From Clostridium sporogenes (GTDB lineage: Bacteria > Bacillota > Clostridia > Clostridiales > Clostridiaceae), in assembly GCF_001020205.1 (NCBI RefSeq), contig NZ_CP011663.1, positions 1,116,001 through 1,180,000 of the forward strand: a stretch of 64,000 bases of DNA, in the 5' to 3' direction. Shown here one piece after another: positions 16,764 through 24,985 of this stretch; position 1 is the stretch's first letter, and each line of letters opens with the position of its first letter. The position numbers and the translations under genes are program-made. The notes below the pieces were generated by a model. The model was not told where the DNA came from. It was given only the letters and a program-made list of their open reading frames with translations, and ran no database searches.

Positions 16764-18023
16764 ATGTTAATAGAGGAACATATTCCAAAGGATAAAGGCA
16801 TTGACAACACTTTCGCTTTGTTACAGGAGGGATATTTATTTATCAAAAACAGGGCCGACAGGTATCAGTCTAATTTGTTTGAAACTCACTTATTTGGACA
16901 AAAGGTAATATGCATGACTGGTGAGGAAGCTGCAAAGTTATATTACAACAAGGAACTGTTTCAACGAAATGGTGCAGCACCTAAACGGGTACAAAAAACC
17001 TTGTTTGGTGAGAATGCAATCCAGACTATGGATGATGAAGAGCATATTCATAGAAAGCACTTTTTTATGTCATTAATGACTCCACCATCTCAAAAAATAT
17101 TAGCTGAACTTGTAATGAAGAAATGGAAATCTTCTATTGATAAATGGGAAGATAAGAAGGAGATTGTACTTTTTAATGAGGCAAAAGAAACTTTATGCCA
17201 GATATCATGCCAGTGGGCAGGAGTTCCATTACATAAATCAGAAATAAAAAATCGGGCAGAGGACTTTAATTTAATGGTTAATGCTTTAGGGGCAGTTGGA
17301 CCACAGTATTGGAAAGGGAAAATGGCTAGATCCAGAGCGGAAAAGTGGATAAGCGGGATCATCCAAGATGTTCGTTCTGATAGGTTGAACGCAGAAGAAG
17401 GTTCACCACTATATGCTATGGCTTTTCATAGGGATCTTGATGGCAATCAAATGGATACTTCAATGGCAGCCATAGAACTTATTAATGTACTACGTCCTAT
17501 TGTTGCTATTTCAACCTTCATTACCTTTGCAGCTTTAGCTTTATATGAACATCCAGAATGTAAAGAAAAATTAATTTCAGGTGGCGACAGCTATGTTGAA
17601 ATGTTTGCACAGGAAGTTCGACGATACTATCCTTTTGCTCCTTTTCTTGGTGCAAGAGTGCGAAAGGATTTTATATTGAATGAATGTGAATTAAAGAAAG
17701 GAATGCTAGTGTTACTTGATATGTATGGTACAAATCATGATTCACAGATATGGGAAAAACCTAATGAATTTTATCCAGAGAGGTTTAAAGAATGGAAAGG
17801 AAGCTTATTTGATTTCATTCCTCAAGGTGGAGGTGATCCTGTCAAGACACACCGTTGTCCAGGAGAGGGTATTACCATGGAAATTATGAAAAAAAGCTTG
17901 AATTTCCTTGTTAACAAGATTGAGTTTCAGGTTCCAAAGCAGGATTTAAGCTATAGTCTAATAAAAATACCTACATTGCCTAAAAGTGGATTTATTATGA
18001 CTAATATTAAAAGAAAATTTTAA
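16764..18023 (+). CDS. Cytochrome P450, CYP152 fatty-acid peroxygenase type
   Basis: 419 aa. The haem ligand is C365 in QGGGDPVKTHRCPGEG, and the I-helix has the CYP152 hallmark R244-P245 (NVLRPIVAIS) in place of the usual acid-alcohol pair. R244 binds the fatty-acid carboxylate in relatives, which use H2O2 directly to hydroxylate the alpha or beta carbon. The position equal to Q85 of P450-BSbeta (H85 in the decarboxylase OleT) is a glutamine (Q87), favouring hydroxylation. No redox partner is needed or seen. Clostridium acetobutylicum has a characterised CYP152. Ribosome site AAGGAG, 11 bp away. Confidence 0.9.
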   Translation: MLIEEHIPKDKGIDNTFALLQEGYLFIKNRADRYQSNLFETHLFGQKVICMTGEEAAKLYYNKELFQRNGAAPKRVQKTLFGENAIQTMDDEEHIHRKHFFMSLMTPPSQKILAELVMKKWKSSIDKWEDKKEIVLFNEAKETLCQISCQWAGVPLHKSEIKNRAEDFNLMVNALGAVGPQYWKGKMARSRAEKWISGIIQDVRSDRLNAEEGSPLYAMAFHRDLDGNQMDTSMAAIELINVLRPIVAISTFITFAALALYEHPECKEKLISGGDSYVEMFAQEVRRYYPFAPFLGARVRKDFILNECELKKGMLVLLDMYGTNHDSQIWEKPNEFYPERFKEWKGSLFDFIPQGGGDPVKTHRCPGEGITMEIMKKSLNFLVNKIEFQVPKQDLSYSLIKIPTLPKSGFIMTNIKRKF

Positions 18024-18097
18024 AATGATAACAATTTAGGAGAAATTAATTTGGTATAAAAATAAATTGAAATAGTTATAGTAAGGTACATAAGAAA

Positions 18098-18145
18098 AAA
18101 AGAGAAGGATGATATTAAATTTATCATACACTTCTCTTTTTTTAT
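18098..18145. terminator. Bidirectional terminator
   Basis: AAAAGAGAAG (18098-18107) pairs with CTTCTCTTTT (18131-18140), with A-run before and T-run after. Serves the convergent P450 and HMA-fusion genes. Confidence 0.85.
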
Positions 18146-18162
18146 TTTAAGAATATTCTTGT

Positions 18163-19968
18163 TTACTCAACATGTTTTTCTCGTATTCTTTCCATATCAG
18201 CAGACTCTAAATCATCAACCACTTCAATTATCCCTAAAATTACATTATCTTTTAATATTCCATAACTACCAGCTTTTTTAGGACTAAACTCTATTTCATT
18301 TACACCTTTTTTTGCAGTAAATGAAAAGACTTCATTACGAGTTTCTAAATCTAAGATTATATATTTACCTTCAGCATTATCGAAATCATTTAAATTAAAG
18401 CTTAATTTAGTTTTTGAATTATTACCTGTAACAGCTATTAATGGCTGTAATTCAGAACCAATACCTTTAAACGTTGCACTTTGGTATTCACCAGATGGCA
18501 GAGCTTTATTAATTAACTTTTCAGTTGGCACTAGAGCCATATTGTTGCCATAAATGCTAGATTGTTCTGCTTGGGAAGATTCATCTACTGGTACAGCACA
18601 GCAGCTAGGACCTGTGCTCGCAGGAGGTAATGATGGATCAGTTTTTGATGTATCTACCGCATCAAGGTTATCTACAACCTTAATTACGCCACTTATCATT
18701 CCCATCCAACAGCTAAAATTTATATCTTTGTCACCAGGGGTAAAGTTTATAATATTTTCTCCTTTTTTTATCTTAAATTCTTTTTCCATTATAGATTGAG
18801 CTATAATGGCATTATTACATGAATTAAGTTCTTCTCCATTAATTATCCATTTAGCAGGTATACCTTTTTGTACATAAAAGGCATTAGGTGTGTAACCATT
18901 GTTATTAGCAGTCATTTTAATAATTTGAACTCCATTTTCTAAAGTTGCTTTAGCGACATTTGAATTAGAAAAATCATCTGAACTTCTAGTATTGCTAGCC
19001 AGAGCTTTCATAGGATTAATATTTATACCAGCAAGAGTAAGACCTCTGTTACCCATTATAAACCCAAGAACTATAATAAGGACTCCACTAAATTTAAGCA
19101 ACTTTTTAGTATGACCTTTACTTAAAAGACCTGATAATGCACCAAAGGTTAGCATAAGTGGCACAGTTCCTAAAGAAAACATAAACATTGATAAAGAACC
19201 TTTTACTGCACTTCCTGTACCTAGAGCAAAAAGTTGCATAGTTTGAAGAGGTCCACAGGGCATGAATCCATTTAAAAGACCAACAATAAATGGAGATCCA
19301 GATTTGTTTTTAACTTTACATGCAAAGTGGGGTAACTTAATATGGAACTTTCTAAATATATTAAATCCAGCCATATTGAAACCCATCATAATCATAAATA
19401 AACCAGCAAATATTTGAAGAGCTGCTTTTGTAGTAATAGAAAGCGAAAATGCTGAACCTAGGGCACCAATTATTCCACCAAGTAGTGTGTAAGATACAAC
19501 TCTTCCTAAATTATATAAAACTGCTGGTTTCATAGCTTCAAACTTATTATTACTTTCACTAGATAAACTTTGTGAAAGCATAATTCCACCGCACATGCCT
19601 ACACAGTGAATTGATGTTAGAATCCCTACTACAAAAAGAACTATATAGGAAGCATTAGTTAGCTTTTCTTCCATATCAAAACCACTAGTTTTTAAACCCA
19701 GCATTATAATAGCTGCAACAACTATAAAAACTCCCATAAATTTATAGTCATTAGAATTTTGTGTGCTGTATCCAGCGTTTTTTATAGCGGATTTAATTTT
19801 ATTTTGGTTACATAATTTATCATCATATTCAACTTTAACAAACTCTCCCATATAAGAAGCTTTTGCATGTAATACTCCCTCTAATTTTTTAATAGCTTTT
19901 TCAACTCTATTTTCACAAGAGGTACATGTCATATCATATACTTTAATTCTTTCTTTTTTTATGCTCAT
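18163..19968 (-). CDS. HMA / UreH-like transporter / cupredoxin fusion protein
   Basis: 601 aa. Order: heavy-metal-associated domain 5-70 with C15-x2-C18 (MTCTSC); membrane helix about 78-95; a UreH_2/DsbD-like transport core about 105-310 with HCVGMCGG (121-128) and NGFMPCGP (233-240); a cupredoxin-like domain about 341-433 with C384, C420, M422 and M424; a linker with C456-C457; and a second beta-rich domain about 465-590. This looks like a copper (or other soft metal) transfer or export protein: HMA takes the metal in the cytoplasm, the core moves it or reducing power, and the cupredoxin binds it outside. The exact reaction is not known. Ribosome site AGGAGG. Confidence 0.8.
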   Translation of the reverse strand: MSIKKERIKVYDMTCTSCENRVEKAIKKLEGVLHAKASYMGEFVKVEYDDKLCNQNKIKSAIKNAGYSTQNSNDYKFMGVFIVVAAIIMLGLKTSGFDMEEKLTNASYIVLFVVGILTSIHCVGMCGGIMLSQSLSSESNNKFEAMKPAVLYNLGRVVSYTLLGGIIGALGSAFSLSITTKAALQIFAGLFMIMMGFNMAGFNIFRKFHIKLPHFACKVKNKSGSPFIVGLLNGFMPCGPLQTMQLFALGTGSAVKGSLSMFMFSLGTVPLMLTFGALSGLLSKGHTKKLLKFSGVLIIVLGFIMGNRGLTLAGININPMKALASNTRSSDDFSNSNVAKATLENGVQIIKMTANNNGYTPNAFYVQKGIPAKWIINGEELNSCNNAIIAQSIMEKEFKIKKGENIINFTPGDKDINFSCWMGMISGVIKVVDNLDAVDTSKTDPSLPPASTGPSCCAVPVDESSQAEQSSIYGNNMALVPTEKLINKALPSGEYQSATFKGIGSELQPLIAVTGNNSKTKLSFNLNDFDNAEGKYIILDLETRNEVFSFTAKKGVNEIEFSPKKAGSYGILKDNVILGIIEVVDDLESADMERIREKHVE

Positions 19969-20113
19969 AGAATTCCTCCTAATATGTACTTATAAGATAA
20001 AGTAATTTTATACTTATCTATCATAATAAAAGGTTAGATGATTTTTATTTTCTTAAGTAAAATACTAATAATAAATTTGTATTTTTAGAAACTAAACTTT
20101 TATTACAAATAAG

Positions 20114-20146
20114 AGTATATAAAAAAGATATGTTGATTATATGAAG
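20114..20146 (-). promoter_or_regulatory. Direct-repeat promoter, site 3 (HMA fusion gene)
   Basis: On the minus strand CTTCATATAAT (20146 to 20136) and the weaker CAACATATCTT (20135 to 20125) are followed after five bases by TATACT (20119 to 20114). Spacing equals the other sites. It points to the HMA fusion gene, giving a leader of about 140 nt. Confidence 0.6.
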
Positions 20147-20306
20147 AAAGTTAATTAGAAAATAAATAATATAATTATAAGTATTATATAGGGTTTATTA
20201 CCGGTATTAGAGTTGTTGAAAAAATTACATCTAAATTATATTATTATATTCTTGTTGCAGAAATTATCATTGTAGTATACCAATATTATTTTAAGATTTT
20301 AGGTTT

Positions 20307-20339
20307 CTACATATGTTCTTCATATAAATAATATACAAT
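20307..20339 (+). promoter_or_regulatory. Direct-repeat promoter, site 4
   Basis: CTACATATGTT (20307) and CTTCATATAAA (20318), then TACAAT at 20334, again 16 bp from the second repeat start. It points to the small membrane protein at 20395. Sites 3 and 4 thus sit back to back in the 426-bp divergent gap. Confidence 0.6.
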
Positions 20340-20394
20340 TTATCTATAGTACAAGTGCTTTTTAAATTAAGTTAAATATATTGGAGGGACAAGT

Positions 20395-20703
20395 ATGAAT
20401 TGTCATGGAGATAACAAAGGAAAAGATGGAACTCATAAGCATAATCCATTAAAGCATATGTTGCATATGGTTATTTGCTGTGGATTACCTATAGTTGTTG
20501 TAGGACTTTTACCACTTATATCAAGAATTAGTCCTAGTGCTAGTGGTATAATTGCAAAGATAGTACCATTTTTATGTCCAATAATGATGATTGCAATGAT
20601 ACCAATGATGTTTGGTGGAAATAAGAAATCAAGTTGTTGTAATAATGAAAATAATAAAATTGACAATAGAAAGTTAGCTGAACTAAATAAACCTGAGGAA
20701 TAA
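20395..20703 (+). CDS. Cys/His/Met-rich small membrane protein
   Basis: 102 aa. The N-terminus is His/Cys rich (MNCHGDNKGKDGTHKHN, then KHMLHMVICC), with two membrane helices (about 27-45 and 50-75, the second rich in Met: CPIMMIAMIPMMFGG) and a polar tail with a CC pair. No family recognised. Composition and divergent placement from the HMA-cupredoxin gene suggest metal binding or delivery at the membrane. Ribosome site GGAGGG. Confidence 0.65.
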   Translation: MNCHGDNKGKDGTHKHNPLKHMLHMVICCGLPIVVVGLLPLISRISPSASGIIAKIVPFLCPIMMIAMIPMMFGGNKKSSCCNNENNKIDNRKLAELNKPEE

Positions 20704-20762
20704 TGAAGCTATTTATATATAGTTAACTAGCTATTATATGGGTATCTATTGATGTTGAGGGA

Positions 20763-20795
20763 CCTATGATTCATAAGAAATCATAGGGCTTTTAA
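20763..20795 (+). terminator. Terminator
   Basis: CCTATGATT (20763-20771) pairs with AATCATAGG (20779-20787), followed by GCTTTT. Confidence 0.75.
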
Positions 20796-20967
20796 AATTT
20801 CTAAGATATTTTACATTCTTTAGTTGATTTATATTCTAATGTTTAATGTAGTCTTTAGCACTCATATCTTTAATGAATAGATTATTTGTTAGAAAATCTT
20901 TACGAATTGTAAGAATAACATTGTACTCATTTATCAAAACGAAATATTACTAATACACTATTAAATA

Positions 20968-21000
20968 CTTCATAATTGCTCCATAATTTAATCTTATAAT
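20968..21000 (+). promoter_or_regulatory. Direct-repeat promoter, site 5 (SHOCT gene)
   Basis: CTTCATAATTG (20968) and CTCCATAATTT (20979), then TATAAT at 20995, once more 16 bp from the second repeat start. It drives the SHOCT-domain gene at 21115. The rest of the 20704-21114 gap has the terminator above and nothing else recognisable. Confidence 0.65.
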
Positions 21001-21114
21001 AAATACATACACAAGGATAAAAAATATAATTTAAAATTAGATTAATAATATTCATAGAAAATAATGATGTTTTCTATAAGATATTACAAATATATTATAG
21101 GAGGATGAGAAAAA

Positions 21115-21351
21115 ATGTTTGGATGTGGATTTGGTAGATCAGCATTTACAGGTGGATGGTCAACATGGATGATTGTACCTATGATATTTAGACTTTTAAT
21201 AATTATAGGGATAATATATGTAGTAGTAAAGCTATTTAAGAACCATATGGTTAATAATAATAATGCTATAAAAATACTTAATGAAAAATATGCTACAGGA
21301 GAAATTAGCGAAGAAGAATATTTAAAAAGAAAAAATATAATATCTAAATAG
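21115..21351 (+). CDS. SHOCT domain membrane protein
   Basis: 78 aa. A short Gly/Cys/Trp N-terminus (MFGCGFGRSAFTGGWSTWM), one membrane helix (about 20-42) and a C-terminal SHOCT motif (AIKILNEKYATGEISEEEYLKRK). SHOCT is a short oligomerisation-type motif; its function here is unknown. Such small proteins are common next to copper or heavy-metal transport genes. Ribosome site AGGAGGATG region, well placed. Promoter site 5 lies about 115 bp upstream. Confidence 0.75.
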   Translation: MFGCGFGRSAFTGGWSTWMIVPMIFRLLIIIGIIYVVVKLFKNHMVNNNNAIKILNEKYATGEISEEEYLKRKNIISK

Positions 21352-21366
21352 TAAAATTATATACTT

Positions 21367-21398
21367 AATAGCTAGAGATTAATCTCTAGCTATTTTGA
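21367..21398 (+). terminator. Terminator of SHOCT gene
   Basis: A 28-bp perfect palindrome (21367-21394; arms AATAGCTAGAGATT and AATCTCTAGCTATT) followed by TT. Confidence 0.8.
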
Positions 21399-21439
21399 TA
21401 TAATAAAGGTAAAAGACAACTAATGTTTTTGTTGTTAGA

Positions 21440-21565
21440 AGTCCTTATATTTTAGAAAAAGAATCTATAATTATGTATAACAGTTCTTACACAGTATAAG
21501 AATTTTAAATCTCTAAAGCTAAGAATTTTATACATACTAATTTGGTAGGAGATAGGAGTATTGCA
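21440..21565. repeat. Second dispersed repeat, copy A
   Basis: This segment before the second response regulator matches 31070-31185. Shared blocks in order: TTAGAA-TCCTTAT, CAGTATAAGAATT, CTAA-AGAATT and GATAGGAGTATT. Each copy has two AGAATTyTA boxes. Function unknown. Confidence 0.55.
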
Positions 21566-21616
21566 AATAGCTGTAATTGGATAAAATTTAAATATATGAT
21601 GGTTAGGAGAAAATAT

Positions 21617-22318
21617 ATGGAAGAACTTTTTAAGATACTAGTTGTAGATGATGAAGAAAGAATATTAGATGTGGTAAAAGCCTATCTAGAAAAAGAAGGT
21701 TATGAAGTGATAACTGCAATGGATGGTGAAGAAGCAATTAAGTTATTTAAAGAAATATCATTTCATTTAGTTATATTGGATTTAATGCTACCAAAGCTAT
21801 CTGGTGAGCAGGTTTGTTCAAAAATAAGAGAATTTTCTAATGTTCCAATTATTATGCTTACAGCAAAAGTAGAGGAAGAGGATAAGCTAGAAGGTCTTTC
21901 TATAGGAGCAGATGATTATCTTACAAAACCTTTTAGTGTAAGGGAACTTGTGGCAAGAGTAAAGGCTCTTATTAGAAGAGCTTATAGAGGGAAGTATCCA
22001 TTGGCAGATCATCTAATACTTAATGATGGAGACCTAGAAGTTGACATAAGAAAAATGAAAGTATTAAAAAAGGGAAAAGTGGTTACATTAACGCCTTATG
22101 AGTTTAAAGTGCTTGTTTCATTATTAGCTAATCAAGGACAGGTTTTTACTAGAGAACAGTTAGTTGAACAAGCTTTTGGATATGATTATGAAAGTTTTGA
22201 TAGAACTGTAGATACTTATATAAAAAATATAAGACAAAAGATAGAAGATAATCCTAAAGCACCTAACTATATTACTACTGTATATGGAGTTGGATACAGA
22301 TTTGGAGGAAAAAATTAA
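21617..22318 (+). CDS. OmpR/PhoB family response regulator (second system)
   Basis: 233 aa. Receiver domain with D11/D12, phosphoacceptor D55 (LVILDLMLPK), MLTAK and LTKPF; winged helix about 135-230 ending GVGYRFGG. ATG 21617 is preceded by TAGGAGA; the long upstream extension is not expected in this family. It overlaps its kinase gene by one base. It is clearly paralogous to the regulator at 13873 (similar LEKEGY and LDLMLP stretches). Its own promoter region lacks the CTTCATA repeats. Confidence 0.9.
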   Translation: MEELFKILVVDDEERILDVVKAYLEKEGYEVITAMDGEEAIKLFKEISFHLVILDLMLPKLSGEQVCSKIREFSNVPIIMLTAKVEEEDKLEGLSIGADDYLTKPFSVRELVARVKALIRRAYRGKYPLADHLILNDGDLEVDIRKMKVLKKGKVVTLTPYEFKVLVSLLANQGQVFTREQLVEQAFGYDYESFDRTVDTYIKNIRQKIEDNPKAPNYITTVYGVGYRFGGKN

Positions 22319-23724
22319 TGAAAATGTCTTTAAAGAAAAAACTTTCTTTAGGATTTTTAATTGCGGTTATAGGTTCAATAATAATTGCTAGTTCCATATC
22401 TAATTATATGATAAATAATAGATTCAATGAATATTTGGTTCAAGAACATAAAAATAAAATAAACAAAATTATAGTGGCAATTGAAGATATGTATAAAGAA
22501 GATAAAGGCTTTCAAGCGTTAAAGTATGATGAAATAAAAAGATATGCAGTTTTAAATGAACTTTATATAGAGATAAAAGATAAAAAGGGTAGCAAGATAT
22601 TTACCTCTGGGGATGACCATCTTAAACATAGGAGTATGATGAATTCTATGATGGGGCATGGAATGGGTAATATGATGGGAAAAATGAAAAATTTAGATTT
22701 AGGGGATTATAAAGAAGAAGAACAATGGCTTAAAAAGAACAATGTGACTTTTGGAAAGATAACTATTGGATATTTTGGTACTTCATATTTAAGCAATGGA
22801 GCATTAACATTTAAAAGAACATTAAATCATTCCTTTATTGTATCTATGGTCATAACCTTTATTTTAGGACTTATACTGAGCTGGATTTTATCAAAACAAC
22901 TTTCAAAACCTTTGGTTAAAATAAAAGAAATAGCTAATACAATGAGAATGGGCAATTTAAATATAAGGTCTAATATAAAAAGTAATACAACAGAAATTCA
23001 GGAATTATCAAATTCTATAAATTATTTAGCAGAAACACTACAACAACAGGAGGCTCTTCGCAAAAGATTGACTTCAGATATGGCCCATGAAATAAGAACT
23101 CCAATTACGACTTTAAAAACTCATGTTGAGGCAATAATAGATGGTATATGGGAACCCACAGAGGAAAGATTGCAGGTTTTTTATGAGGAATTAGAGCGAT
23201 TAACAAATCTTGTGAATAATTTAAGAAATATTTCTAAATTAGAAAAAGCCGAAACATTTGTAAATAAAACTAATTTAAATATTACGAAGGAAATAGAAAA
23301 AGTTGTAGAAACATTTAATCCCTTATACAAAAAAAGTGGCTTTAAAATAGTTACTAAACTGGATAAGGATGTATATGGTTTTATAGATAAGGATAAATTA
23401 AAGCAAATTATGCATAATCTTTTATCCAATTCATATAAGTATTTAAATGAAGATGGATTAGTAAAGGTTTCATTATCAAAGGAAGAAGATAAGATATTTA
23501 TAAAGGTTGAAGATAATGGAGAGGGGATTCCAAAGGAGGATCTACCTCATATATTTGAAAGATTTTATAGAAGTGATATATCAAGGAATAAAATTACAGG
23601 TGGTACAGGGCTTGGTCTTACCATAACAAAAACTTTAGTAGAAGCTCATGGTGGGCATATTAGAGTAGAAAGTAAGATGGGAGTTGGAACCAAGTTTATT
23701 ATAGAGATAAAAACTACTCTTTAG
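22318..23724 (+). CDS. Sensor histidine kinase with Met/His-rich sensor loop
   Basis: 468 aa. Membrane helix about 10-30, an extracellular domain about 31-170, second helix about 173-192, HAMP, HisKA with H257 (DMAHEIRTPI), HATPase with DNGEGIP and GGTGLGLT. The extracellular part contains H101, H104, then SMMNSMMGHGMGNMMGKM (106-123), a Met/His cluster of the kind that binds Cu(I) or Ag(I). This is direct sequence evidence for metal sensing. The neighbouring HMA-cupredoxin and Cys/His/Met-rich genes are likely outputs of this or the sister system. Confidence 0.9.
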   Translation: MKMSLKKKLSLGFLIAVIGSIIIASSISNYMINNRFNEYLVQEHKNKINKIIVAIEDMYKEDKGFQALKYDEIKRYAVLNELYIEIKDKKGSKIFTSGDDHLKHRSMMNSMMGHGMGNMMGKMKNLDLGDYKEEEQWLKKNNVTFGKITIGYFGTSYLSNGALTFKRTLNHSFIVSMVITFILGLILSWILSKQLSKPLVKIKEIANTMRMGNLNIRSNIKSNTTEIQELSNSINYLAETLQQQEALRKRLTSDMAHEIRTPITTLKTHVEAIIDGIWEPTEERLQVFYEELERLTNLVNNLRNISKLEKAETFVNKTNLNITKEIEKVVETFNPLYKKSGFKIVTKLDKDVYGFIDKDKLKQIMHNLLSNSYKYLNEDGLVKVSLSKEEDKIFIKVEDNGEGIPKEDLPHIFERFYRSDISRNKITGGTGLGLTITKTLVEAHGGHIRVESKMGVGTKFIIEIKTTL

Positions 23725-23741
23725 ATTTAAGTTTATTGTAA

Positions 23742-23905
23742 AAATGTTTTTATTATTTTGTCCTATAATTTTATGAAGGTTTTATCTTTTTTGTTGCTTT
23801 GCTTTTGTTTAAGCATGAATTTTAACATAAAATAAGGATAAAACCTTGTAACATCAAAACTTAATAGCTTTATTTGACAAATTTATATTAAAGATACTTA
23901 TTTTA
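23742..23905. repeat. Dispersed intergenic repeat, copy 2
   Basis: Matches 11985-12145. The stem is longer here: AAGGTTTTATC (from 23776) with GATAAAACCTT (23837-23847), enclosing about 50 nt. It follows the kinase gene. There is no T-run, so it is not a simple terminator. Confidence 0.6.
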
Positions 23906-23981
23906 AAATATTAAATAAAAAACCGAATATATTAAAAGATTTATAAGCTGAAAATAAAATAAGTTATAAATAAAAGCACAT

Positions 23982-24034
23982 TTAAGAGGGAGTTTCAAAA
24001 TTAGATTTATTTTGAGACTTCCTCTTAATTTTAT
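23982..24034. terminator. Bidirectional terminator
   Basis: A 19-bp stem (23982-24000 with 24010-24028; TTAAGAGGGAGT... and ...CTTCCTCTTAA) with two G-U pairs and TTTTATT after. Lies before the convergent AlkD-like gene. Confidence 0.85.
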
Positions 24035-24063
24035 TATCTAGTTTTGATGCAACAAATATTAAG

Positions 24064-24750
24064 TTATAGTTTTCTTTTCATACTTTTAATAATTATTTTT
24101 GTTTCCTTATCTACTCGTAAAGATTCAGTAATTTTTTGTAGTGCTTTGTTATAAGTGAAGTTATCTAAGGTATTGTTTTTCAAATATTCCATAGTTTGTT
24201 TTGGGAATTTTATATAACATATAGAGAGCGTCCAGGCAACTGCCATTTTTGCATAATAGCCAGGATGCTTTATAGTATCTAGGGATTTAATTACATGATC
24301 TATATATTCATCATTAATATAAAAATCTAGCAGCATTACAACACCAAAGCGAACTTCAAATTCTTTATTAGAGGATAAAAATGGTTGTATAAAATTCCAA
24401 ACACGGTCCATGTTATTTTTAGTAAATTTCAAACCAGTACAAAAACTATCACATACAGACCAGTTATCTATCTTAGGTACAAAGTTAGCAACATATTTAA
24501 GAATTTCTTCAATATCTGTTTTTGCATAACCTAAAACTAGTCCTTGAAGCATAATTTCTTCAAAATATTTACTATCTGAGTTAGTGACAAATTTACGCCA
24601 ATCATCTTTTGCGATTGCCTTCGCTAGCTTGCGAAGTTGAGGTAATCTAACACCCAATATATTATCTGTATCAGGTAAAAGTTTTGATGAAAATTTTTGA
24701 TAATCTTCATCTGCTAATTGAAAAATTTGTTCTCTAATTGTTTTATTCAA
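24064..24750 (-). CDS. DNA alkylation repair protein, AlkD-like
   Basis: 228 aa, all-helical HEAT-like repeats, with the family start LPDTDNILGVRLPQLRKLAK and middle DNWSVCDSFC. AlkD-type glycosylases remove bulky or cationic alkylated bases such as 3-methyladenine or 7-methylguanine from DNA without base flipping. The W and D residues in DNWSVCDSF match the conserved catalytic surface of the family. Monocistronic. Confidence 0.85.
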   Translation of the reverse strand: MNKTIREQIFQLADEDYQKFSSKLLPDTDNILGVRLPQLRKLAKAIAKDDWRKFVTNSDSKYFEEIMLQGLVLGYAKTDIEEILKYVANFVPKIDNWSVCDSFCTGLKFTKNNMDRVWNFIQPFLSSNKEFEVRFGVVMLLDFYINDEYIDHVIKSLDTIKHPGYYAKMAVAWTLSICYIKFPKQTMEYLKNNTLDNFTYNKALQKITESLRVDKETKIIIKSMKRKL

Positions 24751-24985
24751 GGCTCTGCTCCTTTTTAAAAATTTAAATTTACCTTGCTCTATTGCTTTTT
24801 AATATTTTTCATATAGACTGCTTTGGCAATTATCATATATTAACCTGAATATTATAAATATATAGGTTATCAATTTGTGTTATCTTTAGTAATATTTTAT
24901 AATAGTTATACAAATTACACAAATATCCAGATTATATTCGAATAAATCACTTTTTAGTATATAAACATAAGTGTTAAAATTATTT

